Origin: Candidatus Sulfopaludibacter sp. SbA3
GTDB taxonomy: Bacteria > Acidobacteriota > Terriglobia > Bryobacterales > Bryobacteraceae
Length of the DNA: 64,000 nt
Reading direction: 5' to 3'
NCBI GenBank assembly: GCA_945890485.1
Contig: CAMDCN010000018.1
Location: 1-64,000, forward strand
Shown: in pieces, positions 9,195 to 18,989 of the stretch
Numbering within the stretch: the stretch's first letter is position 1
Layout: every line of letters begins with the position of its first letter
Program-made: the position numbers and the translations under genes
Notes under the pieces: model-generated
What the model saw: only the letters and a program-made list of their open reading frames with translations
The model's database searches: none
What the model was told of the DNA's origin: nothing

Positions 9195-9221
9195 TTGATA
9201 CGCGTGACAAATCTTTACAAT
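9195..9221 (+). promoter_or_regulatory. Possible sigma-70 promoter of the VTC-CotH operon
   Basis: TTGATA (9195-9200) and TACAAT (9216-9221) each match the consensus at five of six positions, but the spacer is 15 bases, shorter than the ideal 17. It lies in the 100-base gap between the divergent DUF1592 gene and the VTC gene and points towards the latter. Confidence 0.35.
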
Positions 9222-9256
9222 TTGGTTGCAACTGCGTTTCAGATTGATGGGGTCAA

Positions 9257-10066
9257 ATGGCTAAAGCACAGCTGATCGCCTTGCCCATGAATCTCATCAA
9301 AGTCTCTCGCTACGAGTTTAAATATCTTCTGACCCCGGAGGAGGTTCCGCCCATCCGGCGCTTTCTTTTGCGATATTGCTTGCCGGATACGAATGCCTAC
9401 GGAACAGAGTGGTATGGCATACGGAGTCTCTATTTGGACACGCCGGACTATGCTTTCTATCGAACCTCGGTGGAGAAGGCTGTCGAACGGATCAAGCTGC
9501 GCGTGCGCGGGTACACCACGGGCACGGGGCCTTTGAAGTTGGAGGTGAAGCGCCGCGTGGGAGATGTGGTCACGAAGACGTCGCTAAATACGACTCCGGC
9601 AATCTGGGCGGAACTGACCGGGGCCGGTCCACGTGCAGCGCATAGTGGCGAGGTGCCGCTCTTTCTGCACCGGGTGGAGCAGATGCGGGCTTCGCCGAAG
9701 CTGCTGGTCGCGTACGAACGGCACGCGCTGCACAGCGTGATTGATGACTACGTTCGGGTGACGTTCGACCGCCGGATCCAATGCCAGCAGATGCTCCAGT
9801 GGTCCATGAGCGGCGATCCGCGGGGTTGGCTGGCGGTGGACCAACCGCCCTCCGTGAACGAAGACGAGTCGACCTACGTTCTGGAACTGAAGTTTAAACT
9901 GGCTCCGCCCGCCTGGCTGCACGAGATGGTCACGAGGTTCGGTTTGGTTCGGCGGGGCTTTTCAAAGTACGCTCGCGCGACCACCCTGCTCCAGACGCTT
10001 CGTGATCCGGCCTGGGATTTGCGCTCCTGTAGCGAGGCGCCCTCGCGGGTTTGGAGGGTCGCGTGA
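9257..10066 (+). CDS. VTC-domain polyphosphate polymerase
   Basis: 269 residues. The sequence shows the VTC triphosphate-tunnel pattern: SRYEFKYLL near the start, YLDTPDYAFY, then RIKLRVRGY and LKLEVKRRVGD, which supply the basic strands of the tunnel, and VLELKFK near the C-terminus. Family members make polyphosphate from nucleotide triphosphate, and in bacteria they often sit beside DUF4956 and CotH genes, as here. No SPX domain or membrane segment is present, so the catalytic domain is probably cytoplasmic and works with the membrane protein encoded next. ATG at 9287 is an alternative start. The stop overlaps the next start (GTGA). Confidence 0.88.
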   Translation: MAKAQLIALPMNLIKVSRYEFKYLLTPEEVPPIRRFLLRYCLPDTNAYGTEWYGIRSLYLDTPDYAFYRTSVEKAVERIKLRVRGYTTGTGPLKLEVKRRVGDVVTKTSLNTTPAIWAELTGAGPRAAHSGEVPLFLHRVEQMRASPKLLVAYERHALHSVIDDYVRVTFDRRIQCQQMLQWSMSGDPRGWLAVDQPPSVNEDESTYVLELKFKLAPPAWLHEMVTRFGLVRRGFSKYARATTLLQTLRDPAWDLRSCSEAPSRVWRVA

Positions 10067-10734
10067 TTGGCATCCTCGCCTCGGATCTGGCCACGCTCAA
10101 AGAGGCGGCGGCTGCTCTACTGTCGGCTTTCGTGCTTTGCCATATTCTGGCGCTGGTCTATGTCTGGTCGCACCACGGCCTGTCGTACTCCAATACCTTT
10201 GTTCAATCCCTCGTGATGGGCGGGATCGTCACGACCACGATGATGCTGGCCATCGGAAGCAACATTGTCTGGGGAATCGGAGTCGTGGGAGCGCTTGCAC
10301 TGGTTCGTTTTCGAACCAATGTACGGGATCCGCGAGACATCATTTTCGTCTTCGCTTCTCTGGTCGCTGGTGTTGCGGCTGGCACTCGCGCCTACGGCCT
10401 GGCCTTGTTGGGAACCGGCGCCTTCTGCCTGGTTGCGATGTACTTGGCGCGTATCCCATTCGGGGTGAAGCGCAGCTTCGACGGACTGCTGCGGTTCACT
10501 GCGCCGTGGGACGGCGAGGCCGACCGCACGGTGAGTGAAAGTATGCGCCGGCACTGCCGGAACTTCGTGCTTGCGACGGTACGCGAAGTGGCGCAAGGAG
10601 AGGGAAGCGAACGTGTTTATCACGTCCGATTCCGGCGCGATGCTTCCCGCGAGCAGTTCATGCAGGAACTGTCCCGTGTGGGCGGCATTTCCGGAATCGC
10701 CCTGATGCTCGAAGACACTCGGCTGGAGATTTGA
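10063..10734 (+). CDS. DUF4956 membrane protein
   Basis: About 223 residues from the GTG at 10063, which overlaps the preceding stop and has a GGAGG 5 bases upstream; a TTG at 10051 is less likely. Four hydrophobic segments occupy the first 130 residues, with the family stretch GALALVRFRTNVRDPRD between them, and a soluble alpha/beta tail of about 90 residues follows. DUF4956 proteins are regularly encoded with VTC polymerases and CotH kinases. A role in passing or anchoring the polymer at the inner membrane is inferred; no biochemical function is known to me. Confidence 0.85.
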   Translation: MIGILASDLATLKEAAAALLSAFVLCHILALVYVWSHHGLSYSNTFVQSLVMGGIVTTTMMLAIGSNIVWGIGVVGALALVRFRTNVRDPRDIIFVFASLVAGVAAGTRAYGLALLGTGAFCLVAMYLARIPFGVKRSFDGLLRFTAPWDGEADRTVSESMRRHCRNFVLATVREVAQGEGSERVYHVRFRRDASREQFMQELSRVGGISGIALMLEDTRLEI

Positions 10735-10736
10735 AC

Positions 10737-11837
10737 GTGTTTGATTATCGCAATATCCTGATTACGGCTGTCCTAGGCGGTTCCGCGGCAACTGCCGTCT
10801 GGTTGATTCGCGATCCTGGAATGACGGCGCCGGTTCCGGCCCAGGTAGTGGCCCGTGACTTTAAGCTTGCAGCCGTGGAGACGGGTCGAATCGCCACGGT
10901 GCTGGCGTCGCCGGGGCAGCGCGTCGCCGGGGGCCAACTGATTGCCCAGTTGGATACTTCCGTTCTTGAACGCGAGATTGCCGGCGGCGAAGCCCGGCTG
11001 CGCCAACTTGGTTCCGAGACGGACGCCTCGTCCGTGGTGCTGGAAGTTGAGGGCTACGAGACGGAGCGATCCTTCCAAACGGACGTCGAGAGTGCTACCG
11101 CGGAATTGGGCAACGCCCGCGCTACGTTCTCGGAACAGGTAGCTGAATTGAGGCAGGTCCGCGACGAGCACCAACGTCACTTGCAACACCTGCAGGAAGG
11201 GCTCATCCGGCGGGACCGCGTGGATGAGCTGGGTCTGCGGCTGAAGACACTGGAGAAGACCGTGTCTGAATGGCCGGGTCGCATTGAGGTGCTGGCGGCG
11301 CGCCACCAGGCTGCTGCCGCCCGGCTCTCGGACTGGCGTTCGAAGTACTCGGGCAACTCCGCACTGCATTCGAAGGAGACCCGGGTGCAGCCAGTGCGGC
11401 GCCGGGTGGCCGAGCAGATCGAGGCGCTTCGGGTGTTGCGGGCCCGCCTGGCGAACGCAAAGATTGTGGCGCCGGCGGATGGGGATGTCGTCTCGGTCCT
11501 GGCGCAACCCGGCGACGTCGTGCGTGCGGGCGACCCGTTTGTGATCGTGAACGGGTCCGGCGTGCGACAGGTGGTCGCGTATGTCAGTGAACGGGAGGGC
11601 CGCACATTGCAGGCCGGCCGGAGCGCCAACCTGCATCGCCGGACGCTAACGCGCGAGCGGCTCCCGTCGCGTGTTGTGCGAGTTGCCGATTCGGTCAGCC
11701 AGTTTCCCCCACGTTTCTGGCCGTCGCCCCAGATTGCCATCTATGGACGCGAGGTTGTACTGGAGGCGCCCGCTGGGACCACGCTCGATCCCGGCGAAGC
11801 CGTCGACGTCACGTTTAACGCGGGAGACCAGATATGA
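10737..11837 (+). CDS. HlyD/AcrA-type periplasmic adaptor protein
   Basis: About 366 residues. GTG at 10737 is preferred because GGAG lies 8 bases upstream; TTG at 10731 is the alternative. One N-terminal membrane segment (ILITAVLGGSAATAVWLI) is followed by a lipoyl-like half (GRIATVLASPGQRVAGGQLIA), a long coiled coil (about 85-225) rich in Glu and Arg, and the second lipoyl half (NAKIVAPADGDVVSVLAQPGD). This is the membrane-fusion architecture linking an inner-membrane complex to a TolC channel. No ABC or RND pump is encoded nearby, so the usual partner is missing; DUF4956 may substitute. It overlaps the TolC-like gene by four bases. Confidence 0.85.
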   Translation: MFDYRNILITAVLGGSAATAVWLIRDPGMTAPVPAQVVARDFKLAAVETGRIATVLASPGQRVAGGQLIAQLDTSVLEREIAGGEARLRQLGSETDASSVVLEVEGYETERSFQTDVESATAELGNARATFSEQVAELRQVRDEHQRHLQHLQEGLIRRDRVDELGLRLKTLEKTVSEWPGRIEVLAARHQAAAARLSDWRSKYSGNSALHSKETRVQPVRRRVAEQIEALRVLRARLANAKIVAPADGDVVSVLAQPGDVVRAGDPFVIVNGSGVRQVVAYVSEREGRTLQAGRSANLHRRTLTRERLPSRVVRVADSVSQFPPRFWPSPQIAIYGREVVLEAPAGTTLDPGEAVDVTFNAGDQI

Positions 11838-13048
11838 CTCTGGCGCTTCTCCTCGCGGCGCTGACCCTGGACGAGGCGGTGCTTCGCGCCTTGGGCAGCA
11901 GCCCCGAGATCAAGATCGCCCGGGCCTCTCTAGTCGTTTCGACCGCGGAGACATCGGTGGCCCGGGTGCTGCCCGCTCCGGAGTTTCGCTTCAGCACCGG
12001 GAACTTTGATACCGATCCGGACACCTTTCGGGAGCGGACGACCGCGGCGCTTCGCTACTCTCCGCCCCGGCCACGGGAGATCTCACTGAAACAGGCGATT
12101 GCTCAGACGCGAGTCGAGGCGGCGCGGGCCAATGTGAGGGTGGCGGAGGTTCGGATTGCCGCGGCGGTCCGCTTGGCGTTCCGGCAAGCCGTCATGGCGC
12201 AGAGCCGGGAGTCGGTGGCGGCGCGGGTAGTCGCGCTGGCGAAGAGCAAGCGACGGACCCTGCTGCGTCAGGTTTCGGCTGGGCTGAAGGAGGCCGATGA
12301 AAAGGATCTGGCTGACCTGGAAGTGGAGGAGGCGGAAAATTCGCTGCGGCGGGTCGCTTCGCTGGCTCGCGCCGCCCGCGCGAAGCTGGCGCGGTTGATT
12401 GAACCGGGCGGCACCTTCGACGATGAACTCGCGCTCGATCCCGAACTGCTTGCCGTGCCTGCTGCGCTCATCGACAAGACCGAGTTGACCGGGCTGGCTC
12501 TCCGTGGGCGGGCGGAGATGGAGGTAATCGCGGAAACGTGCAAAGAGCAACAGTTGGAGCAGAAGCTGGCGAAGGATCAGCGCTATCCCTGGATCAGTTT
12601 CGTCGAAGTTTCGCACCGGGTGACGTACCTGCCGGAGCGTGGCCCATGGGGCTGGAAGTTCGGCGTGGACCTTCCGTTCTTTCGGTCGGCTGCTGCCGCG
12701 GAAGGGAAGGTAGCGGCAGCGCGGGAAATGCGATGCCGCGTGCAGCAGAGCGCGATGGCCGCCACGATTCGCAACGAAGTGGAGGAGGCCATCGCGAATT
12801 TGGAGTCGCTGCGGAGCGAATTGGTGGATGTGGATCGCCTGCGCTCGGGGCCTGCGGAACGTGCGTTTCAGCGCGCGCAACTCGCGCTCAAAGCCGGACG
12901 CGCCGACCAGATTGACTTGCTTACTGCTGAGCACCGCTTGCTGACGATTCAAGATCGATGGTTGGAACGGCGGCAGCAGTATGTGGAATTGGAGTCCCAG
13001 TTGGAGGCGGCGTTGGGCGCCTCGCTGCCGGCTGCAAGGACGAATTGA
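11834..13048 (+). CDS. TolC-like outer-membrane efflux protein
   Basis: 404 residues. The first helix pattern (LTLDEAVLRALGSSPEIKIARASL) and two long Ala/Arg/Glu-rich coiled-coil halves (about 75-190 and 275-400) match the outer-membrane factor fold. The signal peptide is short. The start ATGA overlaps the adaptor stop, so channel and adaptor are coupled and probably form one envelope-spanning conduit. The substrate may relate to polyphosphate or the CotH kinase, given the operon; this is inference. Confidence 0.85.
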   Translation: MTLALLLAALTLDEAVLRALGSSPEIKIARASLVVSTAETSVARVLPAPEFRFSTGNFDTDPDTFRERTTAALRYSPPRPREISLKQAIAQTRVEAARANVRVAEVRIAAAVRLAFRQAVMAQSRESVAARVVALAKSKRRTLLRQVSAGLKEADEKDLADLEVEEAENSLRRVASLARAARAKLARLIEPGGTFDDELALDPELLAVPAALIDKTELTGLALRGRAEMEVIAETCKEQQLEQKLAKDQRYPWISFVEVSHRVTYLPERGPWGWKFGVDLPFFRSAAAAEGKVAAAREMRCRVQQSAMAATIRNEVEEAIANLESLRSELVDVDRLRSGPAERAFQRAQLALKAGRADQIDLLTAEHRLLTIQDRWLERRQQYVELESQLEAALGASLPAARTN

Positions 13049-13069
13049 AGGAACCAGGAGAAAGATGAA

Positions 13070-15823
13070 ATGAGGAAGTTGTTTGTGTTCCTGTGTGCGG
13101 CGGCGCTGCACGCTCAGGTGAAGCCACCGGCATCGGCGGTCTTTGACAATGCGGCGGTGCACGAGATCAGGTTGACGTTTAAACAGGCGAACTGGTACGA
13201 GCAACTGACGGCTGACTATGCGGCCGCTCGGGACAACACCCCGTATCGCGAGGCCTCCATTGTTTGGGGGCAATACAGGTTTGACGTGGTCGGTGTTCGC
13301 TTCAAAGGGAACAGCTCCTACAACGGCGCCACGACGAGGAAGAAACCGTTTCGGATCAAGCTGAACGAGTTCGTCAAGGGCCAGAAGATTGAGGGGATGG
13401 CCTCGTTCGGGCTGAGCAACGGATGGAATGATCCCAGCTTTGTGCGCGAGAATGCCTACTACGATATGGCGGCCAAGACCATCCTGCCCGCTCCGCGCTC
13501 GAACTTCGCCGCGCTCTATGTGCATGACGAGTACTGGGGGCTCTATATCCTGGGCGAGATCGTGAACGGCGATTTCCTGGATCACCATTTTTCCAAAGCC
13601 GACCAGGACGGAAATCTTTACAAGGCCAGCGACCCTGGCGCGAACCTGGCATACCTGGGCGAAGATCCAGCTGCCTACCAGCGCTTCTTCAGCAAGGAGT
13701 CGAACGAAGATGCCGACGATTGGACGGATCTGATTGAACTGGCCCGGATCTTCGACCAGACGCCATCGGCGGAGTTGCCGGCCAAGCTCGCCGATCTGGT
13801 TGACGTCGATAGCTTCCTTACCGCACTGGCACTCGACAACTTGACAGTGAACACGGACAGCTACGTCGGCATGGCGCAGAATTACTACCTCTATCGCCGC
13901 GCTTCCGACAACAAGTGGGTTTGGATTCCGTGGGACCCCAGCCTCGCCTTCGGCGCGCTTGGCCAGGGTTCGAGTGCGGATCTGACGCTCGAATGGGTAC
14001 AAGGCACCACCGGCGGAGGCGGCGGATTCCCCGGCGGAGGGATCGGCTCCCAGGGGCGGCCGGTCGCCACCAAGCTTTGGGAGAATCCGCAGTATAAGCA
14101 GCGCTATCGCGAAATCTATCAGCAACTCGTCGACCGGGTTTTTACTCCGGCGACGGTGATCTCCCGCATGAACGCGCTTCGGGACATCATCCGCCCTTTC
14201 GTGGAGCGTGATACGCAGAAGCTCGTGACGATGGCGCAGTTCGATGCAGCGATGAAGGGGCAGACCTCTACCAACCCCAACCCCAACCCGAATCCGCCTG
14301 GCGGTCCCGGCGGCCCTGGCGGCGGATTTGGAGGCGGCGCGCCCGCCTTGGAACCGTTTATCGAGGCGCGTGCGATCTCGGTGAAGGCTCAGTTGGCCGG
14401 TCAACCGACGCCGGTTCTGACAGCAACTCCGAGTACGCTGCTCTTCGCCCAAGTGGCGAGCAACACCTCTGGAGGTTCGGAAGAACTCGCCTTAGCGCTT
14501 CCGGCCGGGTCGACTATCTCGTCCACTTTCGTCGCGACAACGGCGGCGCCTTGGCTGACGCTGACCGGCTCTACGGGTACCTTGCCCGGCAAGCTCGGGG
14601 TTCGCGCAGGTTCTGGAACGCAGGCCGTGGGCACTTCGACGGGGGCTATCAGCATTGCCGCAACGGGCGTTACCAACAGCCCGCTCTCGGTGCCGGTCAC
14701 TCTCATCGTCGCGGCTAGCCCTTCGATTGCCACCTCTCCCGCCGCACTGACATTCAGTGCTCTCGGCGGCGGAGGAGGGCAGCCGGTGCCCGGCGCACCC
14801 AGCGGACTCACGCAAAGCATCCGTGTTGTCAGCACGGCTGGCGCTTCGCCGTTCACAGTTGCTGTTACGGATTCCGCGTGCGGCAATTTCCTTACCATCA
14901 CCCCGAGTTCGGGAACCACCCCGGCTACGGTGACAGCCACGGCGACGCCTTCCGCCACAAACACGTCCTGTACGGCTCGGCTAAGCATTGCCTCCGCGGG
15001 TCTGGCGACCGCTACCCTGCCGGTGAGCCTCTCGGCGCCGACCTTCCCCGGCGGACCTGGCGGACCCGGGGGCGGGTTCGGGCTGCCCACGATCACAGCG
15101 GTTGTCAACAGCGCCAGCTATGGCTCCGGCAGTTTAGCTCCGGGTACGATCGTGACGGTCTTCGGGACGAACCTCGGCGGCCCGACCTTGACCAGCGGTA
15201 CGTTCGCCAACGGCCAACTGTCTACTACCGTCGGCGGCCGGCAGATCACCTTCGACGGTTCGCCGGCGCCGATCCTCTACACTACGGCTGGTCAGGCCGC
15301 AGTGGTTGTGCCATTCGAAGTGGCTGGCAAAAATCAGGTAGCGGTGGCTGCCGGGATCTCGTTCGGCCCAGGCGGAGGGCCGCCTCCAGGTGGGCAGATT
15401 CCGGGCAGCACTCCGGTGCAGATGATGGTTGCCGCCGCTTCGCCGGGCATCTACACCGCGAGTTCCCAGGGCACGGGTCCGGGGGCCATCGTCAACCAGG
15501 ACGGCACGGTGAACAGCCCGAGCGCAGGAGCGCTTCGGGGTTCGACGGTGTCGATCTACCTCACGGGCGCGGGTGCGCTGAGTCCAGCCGGTGTTTCTGG
15601 GGGGCTCGGCACGGCGACGCATAGGATCGCGGCGCCAGTCGCGGTCACCATCGGTGGCCAGACGGTAGCGGTAAGCTACGCTGGCGCGGCGCCGGGTGCT
15701 TTGCAGGGGTTGTATCAGGTGAATGCCGTCGTTCCAGCCAATGTCGAGGCAGGTGCGGTTCCCGTCGTCGTATCGGTCGGGGGCATCGCCTCGCAAGCCG
15801 GAGTGACGATGACGGTTCGGTAA
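13070..15823 (+). CDS. Secreted CotH-family kinase with Ig-like and Solibacter C-terminal domains
   Basis: 917 residues with a signal peptide (1-16). The CotH kinase-like domain covers about 25-440: VRFKGNSSYNG, KKPFRIKLNEF, ENAYYDMAAK, the lysine of GNLYKAS, the acidic ALDNLTVNTDS and WIPWDPSLAFG correspond to the nucleotide- and metal-binding elements of CotH proteins, which phosphorylate secreted proteins. Low-complexity Gly/Pro stretches at about 325-335 and 400-425 interrupt or follow the domain. Two Ig/BACON-like domains (about 445-665) precede a TIGR03437 domain (about 690-917). AGGAGA lies 8 bases before the ATG. It closes the VTC operon. Confidence 0.87.
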   Translation: MRKLFVFLCAAALHAQVKPPASAVFDNAAVHEIRLTFKQANWYEQLTADYAAARDNTPYREASIVWGQYRFDVVGVRFKGNSSYNGATTRKKPFRIKLNEFVKGQKIEGMASFGLSNGWNDPSFVRENAYYDMAAKTILPAPRSNFAALYVHDEYWGLYILGEIVNGDFLDHHFSKADQDGNLYKASDPGANLAYLGEDPAAYQRFFSKESNEDADDWTDLIELARIFDQTPSAELPAKLADLVDVDSFLTALALDNLTVNTDSYVGMAQNYYLYRRASDNKWVWIPWDPSLAFGALGQGSSADLTLEWVQGTTGGGGGFPGGGIGSQGRPVATKLWENPQYKQRYREIYQQLVDRVFTPATVISRMNALRDIIRPFVERDTQKLVTMAQFDAAMKGQTSTNPNPNPNPPGGPGGPGGGFGGGAPALEPFIEARAISVKAQLAGQPTPVLTATPSTLLFAQVASNTSGGSEELALALPAGSTISSTFVATTAAPWLTLTGSTGTLPGKLGVRAGSGTQAVGTSTGAISIAATGVTNSPLSVPVTLIVAASPSIATSPAALTFSALGGGGGQPVPGAPSGLTQSIRVVSTAGASPFTVAVTDSACGNFLTITPSSGTTPATVTATATPSATNTSCTARLSIASAGLATATLPVSLSAPTFPGGPGGPGGGFGLPTITAVVNSASYGSGSLAPGTIVTVFGTNLGGPTLTSGTFANGQLSTTVGGRQITFDGSPAPILYTTAGQAAVVVPFEVAGKNQVAVAAGISFGPGGGPPPGGQIPGSTPVQMMVAAASPGIYTASSQGTGPGAIVNQDGTVNSPSAGALRGSTVSIYLTGAGALSPAGVSGGLGTATHRIAAPVAVTIGGQTVAVSYAGAAPGALQGLYQVNAVVPANVEAGAVPVVVSVGGIASQAGVTMTVR

Positions 15824-15835
15824 CCGCTCATCGAG

Positions 15836-15873
15836 CCCAATCGATCCGAGTGAGTGCACTCGGATCGATTGGG
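15836..15873. terminator. Long perfect hairpin after the CotH gene
   Basis: A 17-bp perfect stem (15836-15852 with 15857-15873) closes a four-base AGTG loop, 12 bases after the CotH stop. No T-run follows on either strand, so it may be a factor-dependent terminator, an mRNA-stabilising hairpin or a palindromic binding site for the next gene. Confidence 0.5.
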
Positions 15874-15896
15874 GACCCATGATAGGGTGAAGACTC

Positions 15897-16478
15897 ATGC
15901 CGAAGCTTCGCACGGCCGGGATCGTGATTGGCCTATTGAGTGTTGTGGGAGTGTTTTGGTACCGGGAGCGGTTGGCCCGCCCGCGCGTCGATCCGCCCTC
16001 CATCCTGCTGCAGGTGCAGCAACTGAACCAACTCGCGACCGTAAAGTACACATTGCAGAAAGTGGTTGGGATTACCGAGCAGAAGCAACCGGTGGGGAGC
16101 GAGGCGATCCTGCTGATCATTCAAGCCAGCGTGCAGGCGGGTATCGATCTGGCCAGCCTACGAGAGGACGACGTGACATTACGGCCCGATGGGACCGTGG
16201 TTTTGCGGCTTCCCCCTGCAAAGATCCTGAACGTCACGATCGACGAGGCGGAGACGAAGGTTTGGGATCGTTCGAAGACATGGTGGACTCCGTGGGTGCC
16301 ATATAGTCTCGACTTGGAGCAGCGAGCGAGGCGTATCGGGTTGGATTCGATCAACAAGGCGGCGGTGGAGATGGGAATCCTTGGTCAGGCGGAGCGCAAC
16401 GCGGAAACCTCGATCCGCGCGCTGCTCGGCTTGGCGGGGCTCAAATCGGTCCTCCTGGTGCCGGCCGGGAGTTCGTAG
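15897..16478 (+). CDS. DUF4230 family membrane-anchored protein
   Basis: 193 residues. One N-terminal hydrophobic segment (IVIGLLSVVGVFWY) is followed by the DUF4230 core, in which LNQLATVKYTLQKVVGI is the typical opening, and then strand-rich sequence (VTLRPDGTVVLRLPPAKIL) and a helical C-terminus. The family function is unknown. Probably anchored in the inner membrane and facing the periplasm. It starts 24 bases after the long hairpin and seems to be its own unit. Confidence 0.75.
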   Translation: MPKLRTAGIVIGLLSVVGVFWYRERLARPRVDPPSILLQVQQLNQLATVKYTLQKVVGITEQKQPVGSEAILLIIQASVQAGIDLASLREDDVTLRPDGTVVLRLPPAKILNVTIDEAETKVWDRSKTWWTPWVPYSLDLEQRARRIGLDSINKAAVEMGILGQAERNAETSIRALLGLAGLKSVLLVPAGSS

Positions 16479-16527
16479 CTCGAGGTGATTGGTTTGGCGG
16501 TGGCTGTTAGAATGGTTCACTGCACCC

Positions 16528-17043
16528 ATGCTCGACCTCAAACAAATGATCCGGGAGATTCCGGACTGGCCCAAGCCGGGCATTCTCTTCTACGACATTA
16601 CGACCCTGATGAAGGATGGCCCTGGATTCGCTCAGGTGATCCACGGCCTGACCTCGGCGGTCCGCGCGGAAGAGGTCGACGTCATCATCGGCATCGAAGC
16701 TCGCGGGTTCTTCTTCGCGCCGACCGTAGCCCATTCCCTTGGCAAGGGTTTCGTCCCGGTGCGTAAGCCGAAGAAGCTGCCTGCCGCGGTCGAAGCGGTC
16801 GAATACGCCTTGGAGTATGGTTCCGACAAGTTGGAGATCCACCAGGACGCCATCCAGCCCGGCCAACGGGTGCTCATTGTCGACGACGTTCTCGCTACAG
16901 GCGGGACCGCGGCGGCGGTAGCGTCTCTGGTCGAACAACTCGGCGGCACCGTGGCTGCGCTGTCGTTCGTCATTGAACTCGATTTCCTTGACGGTCGCCG
17001 GAAGCTCGGGGGACGGCCCATCCATTCCCTGCTGCACTACTAA
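16528..17043 (+). CDS. apt: Adenine phosphoribosyltransferase
   Basis: 171 residues, the usual length. [18 protein letters not shown] is the family signature at the N-terminus, and [16 protein letters not shown] at about 115-130 is the PRPP-binding loop. The enzyme converts adenine and PRPP to AMP. The in-frame TTG at 16489 would add 13 non-family residues, so ATG 16528 is used. A TAGAAT hexamer (16508-16513) just upstream may be a -10 element, giving a very short leader, which would fit the missing ribosome-binding site. The gene begins the run containing ispE and prs, the latter making its PRPP substrate. Confidence 0.93.
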   Translation: MLDLKQMIREIPDWPKPGILFYDITTLMKDGPGFAQVIHGLTSAVRAEEVDVIIGIEARGFFFAPTVAHSLGKGFVPVRKPKKLPAAVEAVEYALEYGSDKLEIHQDAIQPGQRVLIVDDVLATGGTAAAVASLVEQLGGTVAALSFVIELDFLDGRRKLGGRPIHSLLHY

Positions 17044-17049
17044 GTCGTC

Positions 17050-18021
17050 GTGGCCGAAACTCGCACCGCCCGCGTCCCCTGTTACGCCAAAATCAACCGG
17101 GAACTGACCGTTCTCAATCGAGGCGAGGACGGGTTCCATGAACTGCGCACTGTTTTTGAAACGGTCTCGTTGCACGATAGCTTGGAACTGTTCTTTACGC
17201 CAGGCAAAGCCGTCGAGCTGACTCTAGAAGCCGAAGTCGATATCCCGGATAATCTGGTCTTGCGGGCGGCGCGGGCTGTGTTTGCCGCGACCGGGGCCAA
17301 GGGCCATCTCCATTGCAAGCTCACCAAACGGATCCCGATGGGCGGGGGCTTGGGTGGCGGTTCTACTGACGCTGCCGCGGTGCTGCTTGCGCTGCCGGTG
17401 CTCACCGGTAAACCATTGGCGCCGGGGCAAGCGCAGGAGATCGCGGCGGCGCTCGGCAGCGATGTGCCGTTTTTCCTTTACGGCGGTCGTGCTCTGGGAC
17501 TTGGGCGGGGCACGGAACTGTATCCCCTTCCCGAAAATCCGACGGAGAACCTCCTGATCGTCGCTCCGCACCTCCACGTTTCGACGCCCGAGGCCTACCG
17601 AGCCTTCGATCGCGCCGGTAACGGAAAATTGACAGAGGCAGAGCTAGCCCGGTACATTGGTAGATTCCAGGCGCGTGTCTGGGAGCACGGGGAATCCCTG
17701 TCTCCCGGTGCCGCTCGGAGCAGCAGCGAGAACGATTTCGAACGGGTAGTTTTCCCCAATCACCCTCAGCTCGAGTCCACCCTCAAACAACTGAAGAAAC
17801 TGGGAGCAGCCCCCGCCCGCATGAGCGGTAGTGGTGCGGCTCTCTTCGGAATCTTTCGCACCCCGGAGCAGGTAAAGACCGCGGCGGGCCTTTTTGGCTC
17901 ATCGCGTGTCTACGCGGCAAAGACCTTGTCGCGCCGAAGGTACCAAGCCTCCTGGTGGCAAGCCCTAAAAGAACATACGGACGCGAAACAATGGCCGCCC
18001 CGAAGCCGGTACGCGCGATGA
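17050..18021 (+). CDS. ispE: 4-diphosphocytidyl-2-C-methyl-D-erythritol kinase
   Basis: 323 residues from GTG. A GHMP-kinase fold is shown by [20 protein letters not shown] at the N-terminus, the ATP loop [15 protein letters not shown] at about 95-110, and the C-terminal motif [14 protein letters not shown]. It phosphorylates CDP-methylerythritol in the non-mevalonate isoprenoid pathway. The C-terminus after KTLSRRRYQ is longer than usual and overlaps the prs start by four bases (ATGA). Confidence 0.93.
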   Translation: MAETRTARVPCYAKINRELTVLNRGEDGFHELRTVFETVSLHDSLELFFTPGKAVELTLEAEVDIPDNLVLRAARAVFAATGAKGHLHCKLTKRIPMGGGLGGGSTDAAAVLLALPVLTGKPLAPGQAQEIAAALGSDVPFFLYGGRALGLGRGTELYPLPENPTENLLIVAPHLHVSTPEAYRAFDRAGNGKLTEAELARYIGRFQARVWEHGESLSPGAARSSSENDFERVVFPNHPQLESTLKQLKKLGAAPARMSGSGAALFGIFRTPEQVKTAAGLFGSSRVYAAKTLSRRRYQASWWQALKEHTDAKQWPPRSRYAR

Positions 18022-18962
18022 GATTCGACAGACTCAAGATATTCACCGGCAACGCTCACCCCGCCCTCGCGGCGGAGATTTGCGAATGCCTCGGCACTGA
18101 ACTCGGTGTCGCCCCGGTGCGCGCCTTCGCCGACGGTGAGATCTACCTGCAGATTAAGGAAAACGTTCGCGGCGCCGATGTCTTCGTCGTCCAGCCGACC
18201 TGCAACCCGGTCGACCGGTACCTGATGGAGTTGCTGCTGATGATCGACGCGCTGAAGCGCGCCTCAGCGGACCGGATCACGGCCGTGTTGCCCTATTACG
18301 GCTACGCCCGGCAGGATCGCAAGGATAAGCCCCGGGTGCCGATTTCCGCCAAGCTGGTGGCCAGCTTAATTGAGCGGGCCGGCGCTGACCGCGTACTGGC
18401 TCTCGATCTACACGCTGCCCCGATCCAAGGTTTTTTTGATATTCCGGTGGACCACCTGTTCGCGGCGCCGGTGATGATTGAGTATTACCGGGAAGTGAAT
18501 GTTCCCGATTTGATGGTCGTTTCGCCGGATGCCGGTGGTGTGGAGCGCGCCCGCGCTTTCGCCAAGCGGCTCAACGCTCCGTTGGCGATCATCGATAAGC
18601 GCCGGGAAGAGGTGAACGTTGCTGAGATCATGCATGTGATCGGCGACGTCCGCGGCAAAACCTGCCTGCTGGTTGACGATATCATCGACACCGCTGGTAC
18701 CCTTGTAAAGGGTGCCGAAGCTCTTTTGAGCAGTGGCGCTAAAAGTGTACGGGCCTGTGCCACGCACGCCGTTTTGTCCGGTCCCGCCGTGGATCGGATT
18801 CGCAATTCCAATCTGGAAGAGGTGGTGTTTTCGAACTCCATTCCTCTGAAAGAAGAAGCCCAGGCTTCGGGCCGGATCAAGCAACTTTCCGTTGCTCCCC
18901 TGTTGGCCCAAGCCATTCAGTCAATTCATGAAGAGACCAGTGTTAGCGGTCTTTTCGTCTAG
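18018..18962 (+). CDS. prs: Ribose-phosphate pyrophosphokinase
   Basis: 314 residues from the ATG at 18018; upstream in-frame starts at 17955 and 17991 would overlap ispE more and exceed the usual length. [18 protein letters not shown] opens the protein, [20 protein letters not shown] is the ATP loop, [20 protein letters not shown] the metal/ATP site, and [20 protein letters not shown] the PRPP loop. It makes PRPP from ribose 5-phosphate and ATP and so feeds apt in the same run. Confidence 0.95.
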   Translation: MRFDRLKIFTGNAHPALAAEICECLGTELGVAPVRAFADGEIYLQIKENVRGADVFVVQPTCNPVDRYLMELLLMIDALKRASADRITAVLPYYGYARQDRKDKPRVPISAKLVASLIERAGADRVLALDLHAAPIQGFFDIPVDHLFAAPVMIEYYREVNVPDLMVVSPDAGGVERARAFAKRLNAPLAIIDKRREEVNVAEIMHVIGDVRGKTCLLVDDIIDTAGTLVKGAEALLSSGAKSVRACATHAVLSGPAVDRIRNSNLEEVVFSNSIPLKEEAQASGRIKQLSVAPLLAQAIQSIHEETSVSGLFV

Positions 18963-18989
18963 TTGTAAGTTGAGTTTTCAGGAGCCTGT

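Noticed and set aside
12083-14452. 789-codon minus-strand open frame opposite the TolC-like and CotH genes
   Set aside because: Covers parts of two clear genes; no motif, no signal; low-complexity Arg/Gln/Leu sequence. Antisense shadow.
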